The position numbers and the translations under genes were made by a program. Below, one piece after another: positions 11,101 through 22,714 of a stretch of DNA of 64,000 nucleotides (positions are counted from its first letter, which is position 1; each line of letters begins with the position of its first letter). Below the pieces are notes generated by a model, which was not told the DNA's origin, did no database searches, and worked only from the letters and a program-made list of their open reading frames with translations. The DNA comes from Papaver somniferum (Eukaryota > Streptophyta > Magnoliopsida > Ranunculales > Papaveraceae), in contig NW_020621936.1 of assembly GCF_003573695.1 (NCBI RefSeq), positions 9,610,001 to 9,674,000 of the forward strand. The letters run 5' to 3'.

Positions 11101-11911
11101 CGTAGCAGGTCATCGACGTTTCCCCCTTACTCCGCAGATAGCATTCTTTCAGGGCGCGGAGATAATTCCCCGATAACTGGGATACGGAACGGCTATGAGT
11201 ATTTGTGGAAGAACCCTCACGACTAGCGAGCACGTCGTAGTAGAAGGAATCACCCGATTTATACAACGGCAGCATCAGACCAGCCTCGAAGGCCCCAACC
11301 GTCGTTAACAAGTGAAATTCATCGAATTCGTACTTAGAGATCAGCTCATACGTGATATCATCCTCGGGGGCATAAAACCGAACCCCGAAGGCTTGGAGAT
11401 CATGCTTCTCCTTGAATATTTCAAGATCGATATGCTTGAAGGTTACTTTTCTCTTGCTAACAGAAACACTGCGTATCAAGGGAGCAGCCTCTTCCTCCTC
11501 GGCGGGGCCGGATGAGCTAACAAACGCTTCAGACGCTTTTCTCTTCACGGGGGGATTCTTTGAAGATCCAGCCGCAGGAGCTACGCCCTTTGTATTCTTC
11601 CCCTTCAAAGTTGGAGAAGACCGTGGATGATGCTCGGGCACTAACGAACGTAAAGGAGGAACGTCAAAAGCAACAGCGCGGGGAGGAGCCTGCGTACTCC
11701 GAGTCTCTTCACGAGGACGCACCATTGAGTGATTAAAGACTCTCCGTGAGCCAGACGGAATTATCGGAGGAATCTCTTCCCGAGAAGACGAGGCTCTCGC
11801 TCCGGAAGACACTCGACTCCGACGAACATCATCTTGAGACTCTCGACGCTGAGGAGATCTCGGCAACCTAGAATCAGGAGTCTCATAGGTAGGCCGCGGA
11901 CGGTCAGACAT
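8144..11911 (-). CDS. Five-exon antisense gene of element 1; Transposase_28-like plus coiled coil
   Basis: It lies opposite to pol, between pol and the 3' LTR. Exons (minus strand, 5' to 3'): 11911-10604, 10523-9687, 9611-9365, 9284-8616, 8544-8144. Every intron (71-80 bp: 10603-10524, 9686-9612, 9364-9285, 8615-8545) starts GT and ends AG, with phases 0, 0, 1, 1, and the exons sum to 3,462 nt, exactly 1,154 codons, without an internal stop. The start is ATG 11911. The product (1,153 aa) has a Ser/Arg/Pro-rich tail (1-155), a globular part (about 157-340) resembling the Pfam Transposase_28 'putative gypsy type transposon' family, a strongly acidic exon 2, long coiled coils in exons 3-5 and a Ser/Pro-rich end. 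Antisense extra ORFs are known in some Tat elements; their function is not established. It is not an enzyme by any motif I can see. The splice model is inferred by eye. Confidence 0.82.
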
Positions 11912-12570
11912 GGCTGCGGAAAGAATAAAATCAAGAACAGGTTACACACAATAACCAAAAATCAAAAAACACATTCATAGCAATACAACCACGACAACAT
12001 AGCAACCCTAAAATTAGGATACAATCTCAATACTCCACCCTCGAAGTAATGACTGCCTTAATTTAAGATGAAGAACAGGGGCAAACTAGTATGAAAGCAT
12101 CAGAAAGAGTTCTTCATCACAAACAAGGAACAACAATAGCAGAAAATTCACAATTCAACACGGCATAAAACAGTGAAATCAAGAAAAACTCACCGGCAAA
12201 AACAGCAAGTAGAAGAAACAAACAGGGGAAGATCCCAGGTGCAATAAAGACTGACAGAAGTTAAGATCACAGGTGCAATGAAGACTGACAAAGATTTTAA
12301 GGTCACAGGTTTAATGAAGGCAGGTAGGAAACTTAAAGGAAGAATGAACTGAGAGAGTGTTTAGGAAGAATGAAATTAAATTTCCTCTCTATCCTTAAAA
12401 TACCCGAAAGAAAAGAGGAAATTAAGGGAGAAATAGGAAAACGTGCCCGTTACATAAGCAGTTAATGCACGAATAAAAGACGTGCCCAAGTATCTAGGAG
12501 AAGTTATTAGCAGTGAGAAGAATGTGCGGCGATAGTTTTTCTTCAAGGCACCCATTAGTCAGTTAAGCCT
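11912..12570 (-). promoter_or_regulatory. Probable 5' UTR/promoter region of the antisense gene
   Basis: This 660-bp stretch separates the antisense ATG from the 3' LTR. It has no supported coding frame. Repeated phrases such as GATCACAGGTGCAATGAAGACTGACA occur about three times at 12230-12330, so part is an imperfect tandem repeat. No convincing TATA box is visible on the minus strand, unlike element 2. The antisense transcript could also start in the LTR. Confidence 0.4.
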
Positions 12571-12587
12571 GAAGAAAAGGGGCAAAT
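12571..12587 (+). other. Polypurine tract of element 1
   Basis: GAAGAAAAGGGGCAAAT directly precedes the TG that opens the 3' LTR, the normal place for the plus-strand primer. Confidence 0.75.
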
Positions 12588-13440
12588 TGTGTACACATAT
12601 ATCTCACCATCGGACACGTGTATACAGAAAGGTACGTGGAAAGCATGCAAGCCAAGACATCAAAACACGATGCGTCGCGAAGCACCAAATAAACCCCTAG
12701 GAGTTGCTTTATCTCATCCCCAGAAGAGGAGCTAAGATCAACGGTGGGGAGAAGGTCAGCTGACACGTACTGACAGGGGCAGAAGACACTTGTCTGACAC
12801 GAGCAGACCCCTCAACCACCCGCATTAAACACTCTGAGCAGTGCACGTGTCGACCGACCTATGGAACGAGCGAAGATGCCTCCGCGGGATCGAGGGGGAA
12901 ACGCAGACCTCTGCGTGATAGACACAAGACACTAGAAGATAAGGTTCCAACGGTCTTCAGAGATGGGTCCCACATTCCTACCTTATAAATACCCAATCTC
13001 CACAAAGGGGGAGGGGGATCGAAAAAACATCAGGAAAGAGATAGAGAGAGAAAGAGAGTAGCAAAGGTAAGGAATCCCATAGTGGAGAGAAATATGTAAA
13101 CCCCAAGTCATTCAACTATTCGTGTAACCGTGAATAATATAGCAGAACAACAAACCCCGTGGATGTAGGCCTTAGTGCTGAACCACGTAAACCTTGGTCT
13201 TATTTACATTTCAGCACTTTACATTCATTTAGTTCCGCATGCATTTACTTATATATGTTGTTTTCCTTTTATATTTGTACCCCATGCATAATCGCTACGC
13301 ATGGGGAAGATGGAGGAGGCCATGATAAACCCGCGGGTTTTGAGCCAATGAACCCACATCAGGGTATCATCATCGTAATCTCTTTAGACTTTAACAATTG
13401 ATTACGGGCATTCGGATCCCGCGTAGTTCGTGTGTCCACA
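12588..13440 (+). repeat. 3' LTR of element 1 (complete)
   Basis: This 853-bp LTR opens TGTG and closes CACA. TATAAATA at 12984-12991 is the conserved promoter box. The part from 12683 matches the 5' LTR at 2455-3206. It supplies the polyadenylation region for the genomic RNA. Confidence 0.92.
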
Positions 13441-14317
13441 GTGATCATTATTAGTTTTGGTATTGGTTTCATCGGAGGAAGAAGTAGGCGACCGCCATCC
13501 GAAAGAGAATGAATAACTTTTCTCCGACGAACATATCAAAACTAAAGCAAAGAAGAGAACACGACAGAGACAATAAGCCATATTTTGTTCTAGTTGTAAA
13601 AATTAGTTAAGATGATCTGAGAAAACAAACTTATCAAAATTAATTAAGATAGAGAACTGAGAAGACAAAGCAGGCGAGGTCAAGGTTAACTGATAATGAT
13701 TAGTATATATAGGGTGAAAAGGAAGACTTGATTCTTGACCCCCAAGTAAGGAACAGGAGATACGCACCGACTTATACCTGAAAATGACTTAATTTACAAA
13801 TTTTGGAATTTTACCTTTTTAATGTGGAAACATGACAAAAAAAAAAAATCAATTTCTTTTATTTTTTTGACTTTGGCAAAAAGAAACTACATTACCATTG
13901 ATTTATCGCAGTCTAATTAGAAAGGAATAAAAGGGGATAAATTGATTATGGTATTAATAATGGAGTGTCAAGTTTCAGCTTAGGGAATGCAAAACCAGAT
14001 ATCTTTTAGTTCAATTCATTATTTCTTTTTATATTCTTTTTTCTAGTAAACGAGTGCCTTCAAAAAGATTAATATTTTCTTCAACAATCCGCCTAATCTA
14101 GATTGTAGATACGCACCAGTACATGGTGAAAGAGTTAACTTTAGCCCAGTGAGTTAAAGCGTGAGCTACCGAATTACACAACCGAAGTTGAAAAATAAAA
14201 GTATAAACAGTCAACTAAGAAAAGAGAAAAAGAATATCTTTGAAAATAATATCCGTTCTCTAGTCACCATCAAACAAGCCATCAAAAAATTGGTTGATCA
14301 AGTCTTTAGCATTACTG
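13441..14317. other. Flank without a supported gene
   Basis: AT-rich DNA to the right of element 1. Short frames only; nothing recognised. Confidence 0.6.
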
Positions 14318-15330
14318 TCAATGATGGTGTGAGTGAATTTTTGTTTCACAACTTTTTAAGGACTGCCCAGATGGCATAGCTTCATCTTGAACCGCAGAGT
14401 AAACATCAAACATCAAAGCAACACAAAATGAGGCTTTATTTGAAGAGTCCCTCATCACATACCCTACACCATTGTCCATAGATATATCATCAAAATTCCC
14501 GTCAGTATCACATTTTATCCAAACAAGGGGAGAGACATCCATTTATCACAAACACTGATATTGATACTAGTTGGTATATGAAGCTTAGTTTTCCTAGTTA
14601 ATAACATAGCTTCGGTTCTATTAATAACAACAATATGGTTTGCTTTCTTTTCATTGAAAACTAGGTTGTTCCTACTACTCCAAATAGACCACATGATAGT
14701 AGTAAAAAAACATTGATATTCATCAGGAAGTCTAGTACTGTGATCCACTAACCAAAACAAAAATCAATCAATAAAAGACTTATCCAGGAAAGCATAAGAA
14801 TTCACAAATAGAGAACTCAGAAACCAAGCATGGCTAGCAAAAGGACAAAGCACAAGAGCATGCATAATAGATTCATGAGCATCAGTTAATCTAGGGCAGT
14901 CCACAGTGGCCATAAGCATTCTAATATTAAGAACAATTTTAGCTGGTAGGGAATTCTTAGAAGCTTCCCATAAAAACATCTGAATACGGTGTAGGACTCT
15001 AAGTTTTCAAATGCACTTCCAAAGATTGCTACAAGGGCGGATTTTGAGGAAACATGCCAACTTTTAAAAGCTTCCGAGCCTCCCGTCAGGAGTGCACAAC
15101 TGGCTTAGGGGAATGGTGATAATCTTCTAAATGTAAGCATTATCAAAATGGGTATTTAATCTACTAATATTCTAATATCTATTATCTTGATTTATAAAGT
15201 AGGCAACTTTAACAGTAGGGTATGGTGGAAGAAGAGGGTTAGGGTAGCAGATTCCAAAGTTGGTATCCACTTATCATACCAAGGGTCAATAAATTGACCA
15301 TCTCTAATAATCGACAACATAAAGTGACGT
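14318..15330 (-). pseudogene. LINE 3' fragment: zf-RVT and RNase H domain
   Basis: On the minus strand, pieces read in order: a segment with D-x-W-x-P-like text near 15330-15250, as found after the RT of plant non-LTR elements; a zf-RVT-like piece (14979-14764) with LWEASKNSLPAK and spaced Cys/His; a WSIWSSRNNLVF segment (14760-14515); and an RNase H (RVT_3) start with KCDTDGNF and GVGYVMRDS (about 14542-14400). Several frameshifts and stops break it. RNase H downstream of zf-RVT is typical of some plant L1-clade LINEs. The RT and endonuclease are absent, as expected for 5' truncation on insertion. Confidence 0.75.
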
Positions 15331-16219
15331 AGGACATCCATTAGATTTATGATTCATATTTTTTTTATGAATTATTATTATTTTAGGTAATTTTTATTTT
15401 TAAAATTTATTTATTTTTAGGAAGTATTTATTTTCCGAGTTAGGTTAGTTTGGATTTTTTAAGACTTAAATTAGTTGTCCCCATATAAAAGGAGACAAGC
15501 TTATTGTAAACATAGATTTTTCTATAATTCTTTTACTTTATCTATCAAATTTTGTTATTTACTCTTCTGTTCTGCATTAGGTGGCATCTGAGATTCGGCT
15601 TTCGATTTTTCTCTACTCATTCGTCTCCTCTACTTGTTGAGATCTCCTCATCTCTTCATCCAAAACCCCTATTATCAACTATCTTTTTATTTTCTTAGTT
15701 TTCTCGTGGGGGAGGTTTCAGTCCATCTTTTTCCTTTACTTTTATTACTTTACCACATCTTCTCCTTTTGTCTTCCTACTTTCTTCGGACTAATAATTTT
15801 ATTTCCATTTTTATTTCTTCTGTCCTTATATCAATGGTTTTATATGAACTGCCTTTAAACTAGATAAAAACCGTGCACATACAAATGAGTGGGTCTCACT
15901 CCCAGGAAAAAACAGGAGGTCCCATTTTAGTGTTTGAATATGAGTATACGGTTTTTTTTATTGTTCAACATGACGGTCCAAATAGAATTTTTATCCTTAT
16001 ATATCGACCTTTCCCATCTCCTTACTTACGGTTTGAAACTTGAATTCGTCCGGTACCCCACTTCTCCATCTAATCTAATATTTCCCACCACCACTTTTTC
16101 ATGTTAATTTTTTATCTTACTACAATCATCCTTATTCTTTAATTAATTAATCCCATCTGGTCACTGTTACTCCTTTTAGTTTCTGGCAATAAACATCTTT
16201 TCGATTTCTGTCCAACTTG
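15331..16219. other. AT-rich spacer between two LINEs
   Basis: Runs of T and A with no supported gene. A 74-codon frame at 15634-15858 is hydrophobic and phenylalanine-rich only because the DNA is pyrimidine-rich. Confidence 0.6.
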
Positions 16220-16347
16220 TTTTTTTTTTACTCAAAACGAGCGAATATATTGATTAAAAAAACTTACCACCAAGACAGTGATTGAGTTACACAAATAATA
16301 CAAAAACCAACTAAAAAAATAGCCAAAAAAAATAACAGACATTACAA

Positions 16348-19300
16348 TCATCTCATGACTGCACCCCAATTGTGTAGGATTGTATTCAGTTGAAAACCAT
16401 CAAAGATATTGGTTCCCACGCACCAATTATAGATGTAAATCTTCACATTATGAACGATAGAATCCAGATCCCTGTATTTTCCATTGAAAACTCTTGCATT
16501 TTTTTCGATCCACACAGTCCACCAAATGGCAAAGGGAATGATATCCCAAATTCTTGACCTGACAGAGTTGTTGTTGCATTTTTTCTTTCTCCATTGCCAG
16601 ATGTTACTTCTGAAACAGTCATGAAAAACCCACTGTAGATCATAGAAACTTAAGAAATAATGACCTACTGACCTGATGGCTTCACAATGAAGGAATAAAT
16701 GTTGCAAATACGACATCCTTTCACCATAATAACATTTCTTAATGAATCCATTGTTGGAGCTGCATTGTAACAAAGTGTCCATACCAAAAATATAACCTTT
16801 TGAGGGATTTTTGGATTCCGTACACACTTATGTGGACACAATAAAAGTCTATCATCTTCAAGAGACTTGTAACATTCAGATACAAAGAAACCTTTGTTAC
16901 CAGCTTGCCATACTCTTTGGTCACTACCAGTTTCACTGCTTATAACAGGGATTAAATCGAACAAATGAGTCACTTCTTATATTTCTTCATCTTTCAAATC
17001 CCTTGAGAACGCAAAATTCCAGTTACCATCATTACTAAACATCAAGATTTCTTGAGTTGTTGCTTCCTTGTTGTTGCTGATAACGAATAAAGCTGGAAAC
17101 TGTGATTTGGGAGAATGTCCATTCAACCATCTATCTCTCCAAAATAAGCATCTATTTCTACTGTTTACTTGAATTGCAGAACTTTTCTCTACGACATCCT
17201 TGCATTTTAAAATCCCATCCCATAAACTCTTCCCTACTGACTTACTATAAGTGTTTGGATAAAAAGATTATGGGTTACCTCCAAATTTGAAATTAACAAT
17301 TCTCCTTCACAAAGCATTCTCTTCGAATGCATACCTCTAAATCCATTTTGTGTGTAAGGATTATTCATCATCCTTAACTTCTTGATACCAACTCCACCCC
17401 GTTCCTTACGCCAACAAACTCTTTTACATCCAACCTAACTCTCCTTATTATTATAAGAAGAACCCCAAAGGAATTGTCTCATTATCCTCTCCATTTTTTT
17501 CTCAACAGATAATACACTGGAAGACTAGATAAGACATGCTTTATTAACATTAATTAATCTACCATCTTTTGATAAATACCTTCTCTGCCAAACGCTTAAT
17601 TTTTTCTGGAATTTTTGCAAGATTACCTCCCATACTACTACAAAATTTGATCTACATCCAAGTGGAATTCCCAAATATTTCATCGAAAAAGTTGTTATTT
17701 AACATCCAAAAATATTAACACATTCAGCAGCATACACCGCATCCCCAACATCTACATGGCAACTCTTCTTAAAGTTTATCTTCAAGACAGACACTAACTC
17801 AAAAGCCAAAAATATATTCTTTAAATTCTGCACTTGACCCACATCGTCATCTAAAAAGACTATCGAATCATCTGCGAATTGCAAATGATTGACAAGCATA
17901 TCACTAACTGTTGATTTGAAACCAGAAATCATCTTCAAAATCATCGGCTTTCTTGATCATCATTGAGAGAACCTCTATAATCATAATGAAAACAAAGGGA
18001 GAAGTTGGGTCGCCTTGCTTAACTCCCTTTCCACTCCTAAATAAACTTGATGCAGTTCTATTTATTGTCATTGCAAACCTAGTAGACCAACTAATATTGT
18101 CAAAAGTCTTCTCCAAATCCACCTTCACTACCAAACCAAGAATTTTAGTTTTCTCTCTTGAATCAATTAACTCTGAAGCTATAAATATCCAATATGTTAT
18201 TTGTCTGCTATCTACAAACGCTCCATGGAATTCAGAAGTTATAGATGGAAATACCAACTTCAATCTGTCCGTCAATAGTTTAGAGATTATCTTGTGAACG
18301 TCTCTCATTAGACTGATTGGCCTGAAATTATGCATGCTAGTAACACCATTACACTTGGGAATAATCACAATGTTAGTACAATTCAACCTCCAATCAAGCC
18401 TTCCAGTATTTTGATCTCCTTCATAACATCCATTATATATGTTTTAATTAAACTCCATACAGCCTTGAAGAACTCCATGGTGTAACCATCATATCCAGAG
18501 ATTTATTCGAACCAAAACCCCATACCACCTTCTTTACTTCCTCTTTGTCTATTAGTTTTTCTAGCATAATCATGTGTTGAATGCTCAATTGTGGAAGTTC
18601 CAGATTGTCAAAAGTTGGTCTAGAATGAATATCTTCAGTAAAAAGCTTCTCATAAAAATCTTTTGCTTCCTCATTGATAAGGTCTTTATCATGACTCATT
18701 ATTCCATTTATGTATAAGGAATTAAAGGGGTTCACTTTTTGATTATAAGAAGCCATTTTATGGAAAAACTTTGAATTTCTCTCACCGTCTTCTAACCACT
18801 GACCTTTAGACCTAGCCAACCACTTTGTTGCAAGATTCAGTGAAGCTTTCTTGTGCTTGATTCTAGTAACTTCTCTATCAGCATAATCCTCGTCATTCAG
18901 AGAGTTAATTTCTTCTAATCTATCATAAACATTAATTAGATTCTCTAACATGTCCACTTCTGCATGTAAAGACCCAAAAGTTTCCCTCCCTCATTTCTTG
19001 ATTAAAAACTTAAGTTCTTGTAACTTTTTAGCTAGAATATATCTTAGAGTACCAGAAAACACCAAATTTTCCCACCAAATTCTCATACAAGCTAAAAAAT
19101 CTGGATGACTTAAGTAATAATTATCAAATCTAAATGGGGTCTTGAAATTATTACCTGCATTACAGTCTAAGATGATTGGAGCATGATTCGATATTGGTCT
19201 TCTCAACCTGAATTGCACCAGTAAAATGCATTTTTCTTCCCATTCTGCCGAGAAAACAAACCTGTCCAACCTGACTAAAATTGGTGGATTCTGATTATTT

Positions 19301-19800
19301 GTCCAGGTGAAACATCGCCCAGACATCGGAATTTCAATCAAATTATTTAGATTAACAAACTTTCTAAACTTTCTCTTATTTCTCAAAAAACCTCCTGCGT
19401 TATTGACTGAAACATAACTGAATTTCAATCCCCATCAATCAACCAAGGTTCAGTTAAAAGCAAACGTATGTCTTCAATCTCCTGCCAAAACTGAGCATAA
19501 TCAACAATATCTGATGCTCTATACACTGCTCTGAATATCCACCTAAAGTTATCAGAGACATTTCTAAATTTTATTGATACAGAGAAAACTCCAATGAGAT
19601 TATCTTCTATAATTACAACAGTTTTATTCCACATCACTAAGATGCCCCCATAGCGGCCTTCTGATGGTTGATAAATATATTCACAATCGTTGTTATCACA
19701 CAATTTTCGAAGCGATTGTAGCATGATTTTTATGAATAGCATTGCGAATTGCAATGATCTTTAGTTCCTCTCCCAATCCCCCAATGTTCCAAGAAGAGAT
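16348..19800 (-). pseudogene. LINE ORF2 remnant: endonuclease, RT, zf-RVT
   Basis: Target-primed reverse transcription protein, in pieces. Endonuclease: SWNIGGLG near 19800-19775, then GRYGGILVMWN (about 19640) and NHAPIILD (about 19170). Linker: WLEDGERNSKFFH (about 18800). RT: NFRPISL near 18320, GVKQGDPTSPFVF near 18010 and the catalytic FADD near 17870. zf-RVT: 16973-16660 with its Cys/His cluster, then WWTVWIEKNARVFN near 16500. Frameshifts separate most of these blocks. No RNase H follows, unlike the neighbour at 14318-15330, so these are two different LINE families. Confidence 0.88.
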
Positions 19801-21213
19801 TTTGTGATCCATTAACACCTTTTAAAACCCTAGAAACTGCAATTGTTGAATTGAATTGAATATGAGCATCAAAATTCGTATTGGCATCATTAGAGGGGAT
19901 AATAGTGCCTCTAGCTTCTTCCTCTGCGCAATCTTCATCAAAATTCTCCAAACCATCAAATTTAGGTTCCACAGTCTCATTATTAACCACCGTACTCTGA
20001 TTTTTAAGAATCAAATTCCTGCATGGCTCTCTAGATATTGGAGTATTGCAATCAATACTCGAAGTTTTATTAAAGGCGATATGAAAATTAACCCTATCGT
20101 TGATTTCGTCATCTAAATATTTCTGTGAAGATGAACAAGCAATTTGAGCTGCAGAGTTGATAGCCGACTAAGTATAATGAAGAGAAATTTCGTTATAACC
20201 CAAAACATTTGATGGATGCGAATAAGTATTACCATGTTTTTCAGAGACTTTATGATTTGGGATACTCAGGACTAAAACCACTCCCGAGTTGTATGTAATC
20301 AAATTATCCCTGTTATGATCCAATGAGTCTGTAAAAATCGATGAATCATCCAATGTACCAGCTTCATTTGGATAATGGGTAGGCCTGATTGGAGCTCTCT
20401 TATACGGGACATAGCCTGATGGGCCTCCAAACACCTTCTCGTCCATATAAAGATCTGCATTGACTGAGTGGAATGAGTCATGAACCGGTCTAGGAGTCGA
20501 TTGCGGGTCAAAAACCACTCCCAAAAATTAACCTTAAACTTTGGAATCATAAAAGTTGTTAATCTTCCTCTAGTAACAAGAGGAATGCTAGTTCGAAGAG
20601 GTTTATGCAGCAGAACATGAACACATACTTTGATATTCTTCTTCAAATGATGGTTACGATATGGGTCTTTTGCTTCAACAAGCTCTATTAACTTGAAAGT
20701 CAGTTTCCTAAGATCTTCAAACTTTGTGCAGTCATTCAAAACATTGAACAGAATGAGTCATATTAACTCCTTAAAGAAAGACGTATGGAAATTATTCGGC
20801 CATCCATAGGAAGGAACTACTCTTAGGACTATAGGATAGCCACACTAAAACCAAGGACGTTGAGAATAACCTCTATTGAAATTAGTCTCCACAAGAAACC
20901 TTATCAAGGCCTTATTCTTTAAACCACTAAAGGTAATATCAGTAGATTTTTGAACTAAAGGTCACTGGGAGCAGTTGTAGTTTCTGATTAAAGCAGTTGG
21001 GACAAGCGTTTCACTACAAACATAGCCTATCATACACCACTTCCAATTATGATCATTATATGAAAGGACAACTGTTTTATCAATGAAGACTGGTTCAGTG
21101 AGAGTTGAATGTAGGTTTGTTGGAAGTATGAGTTTATCATCCATTTGAGATGAGAGGTCTTGAATATCTTTCTCAGGTGAGGAATTGGTTTCTTGGTCCT
21201 TGTGTTGCTCCAT
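19800..21213 (-). pseudogene. LINE ORF1 remnant (DUF4283-like)
   Basis: The ORF1 protein binds element RNA. It starts at ATG 21213. Around 21050-20900 it has WKWCMIGY followed by GLKNKALIRFLVETNF, a DUF4283-like pattern typical of plant L1 ORF1. A further basic segment at 20739-20540 continues it, and a Ser/Asp-rich tail follows in another frame (20524-19800). At least three stops (near 20962, 20848 and 20757) and one frameshift near 20525 break it. No CCHC knuckle survives that I can see. Confidence 0.65.
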
Positions 21214-21330
21214 ATACAGAGAGGTGGAGATTTTGATATATTGATGCAAAGAATGAGAAGTTGAGAGGTGGGTTGAATATTTGAATTGACTGGCTGATAT
21301 AGGTTGGTGCATATATATATATATGGATGA

Positions 21331-22714
21331 GATAACACTAGTTCACAGTAAGACATGTGCTAAGAAAATGACACTGCACTTTGATGCTGACAAAGAGATA
21401 GAAAGTAGTCAACTTGGATTTTGCAATCTTAATTGGGAAATTCTATCAGGTTGAACATTTTGCTTCATACAAAAGAAATGGAAAATCGGTATAATATTTC
21501 ATGTCTATTGCCAATAGAGTTGGTTCAAGATTCCCTTATTATGCTTAGGACTGACATGGTTCAGTGAAGTAGTTCTTTTGGCCCCCACAATGGTACTTAC
21601 AAATCTTAGAGAAAAGAAAGATCCAGATATATTTGTTACATCTTGTTCACATGACGTACTCCAAGTACTGCTTTGTCCATAAGATAATAGTTGTTGAATA
21701 ATAATGATATTTGTTGGCTGGTCTGCTGGGTAAGACTTGGTAGTCTCCAATTGACACTAAAGGAAAGAATTGTGAATGGAAAAAATTAGTAACCAGTAAT
21801 TCATGGAGGGTGAATAAACAAATGAGGTTACTGAAAATAAAAATGCGTTTAAATTTGTATTCGGTAATATGGGTGGGCATAGTGATTTTATCGTGGTGGA
21901 AATGATTTAAATCAGCAGTAATAGAGTTATTGGGATAGGACAAGTGAGATAAATGTAACCTTCCGACATACTCCGGTCATCAATGATTCCTCTCAACAGG
22001 TGTTGCCTCTTCGGTATCTGCAAAAAATCAAAGATTTTTATTAATGCACAATTAGTCTCATAATAGTTAGGTGGCTTACCCTTACACCTCTTAATGATGA
22101 TTTTAGACGGAATTAAGGGATAAGAGACGTTAAGAAGAGTATAAGTCGATGATTTTATTGAGTAATTATGGTTGCGAAGGATGAGTAGTTTATCATGCTT
22201 ATAAATGGTAACTTCCAAAACGTAATGATGATTCTGGATGCAGTGAATAGAGTGTTGCATAAGCGTGCAATACCTAAAGACGGTACATTTAACCAAACAT
22301 CTTAAACAGATGGTATCTCTTATCATTGTTATAAAAAGGTATGAGGTTTGTCTCCATGATAGCCAAGATTATCAGACGGACGACGTTGAACGAGGGCCAT
22401 CATCCGGCCGTGGGGAAGCTCCGGATGGAGTTTTTGCTTGGACGGTTGAGAAAGCTTGCGTTTTCTTTTTTTATTTACCGTATAAAATGTATAACAAAAC
22501 TCTTTTGTTCGGACTCCTGCTTCAGAATAATTTTTTCAGAGAAAGACTGATCATCAACCTAACCTTAATCCTTTAGAAGATACCCATCTTTCTTTACGGC
22601 GATTTAGCAGATATGCCATCAAATCATGATTATATAAACCTTAAAAGTAAAGGTTCTGGAGCTCAAGCATAACGTCGAGCGAGAGAGAAAGGTGAAACTC
22701 CCGGTGAGAGTAAT
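21331..22714. other. Spacer with no supported gene
   Basis: Between the LINE and the possible gene remnant at 22715. Several frames of 70-140 codons exist, but their composition is not protein-like and none has a recognised domain. Confidence 0.5.

Larger units (their letters stand above)
2455..13440 (+). mobile_element. Tat-like Ty3 LTR retrotransposon, element 1
   Basis: The element runs partial 5' LTR (2455-3206), PBS, leader, gag stump, pol, non-coding spacer, opposite-strand gene, polypurine tract, complete 3' LTR (12588-13440). The 5' LTR lacks roughly the first 95 bases of the 3' copy, lost at the breakpoint with the left pol. The missing 5' edge means a target-site duplication cannot be tested; the base run after the 3' LTR is GTGAT. 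The gag capsid, nucleocapsid and protease are missing, so the element cannot be autonomous although pol is open. Both LTRs agree closely with scattered substitutions, indicating a fairly recent insertion. Confidence 0.9.
16220..21330 (-). mobile_element. L1-type LINE, nearly full-length but decayed
   Basis: Read on the minus strand it has ORF1 (from ATG 21213), ORF2 with endonuclease, RT and zf-RVT, and a short A-tail that appears as ten T at 16220-16229 on the plus strand. Multiple frameshifts and stops show it is long inactive. The exact 5' edge and target duplication are not resolved. Confidence 0.88.

Noticed and set aside
15634..15858. Hydrophobic 74-codon frame resembling a membrane protein
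   Set aside because: The hydrophobicity follows from a pyrimidine-rich run; no start context, homologue or neighbour supports it.
21907..22326. A 139-codon minus-strand frame
   Set aside because: Cys/Ile/His-rich text without a domain in AT-rich DNA, with no splice or promoter context.
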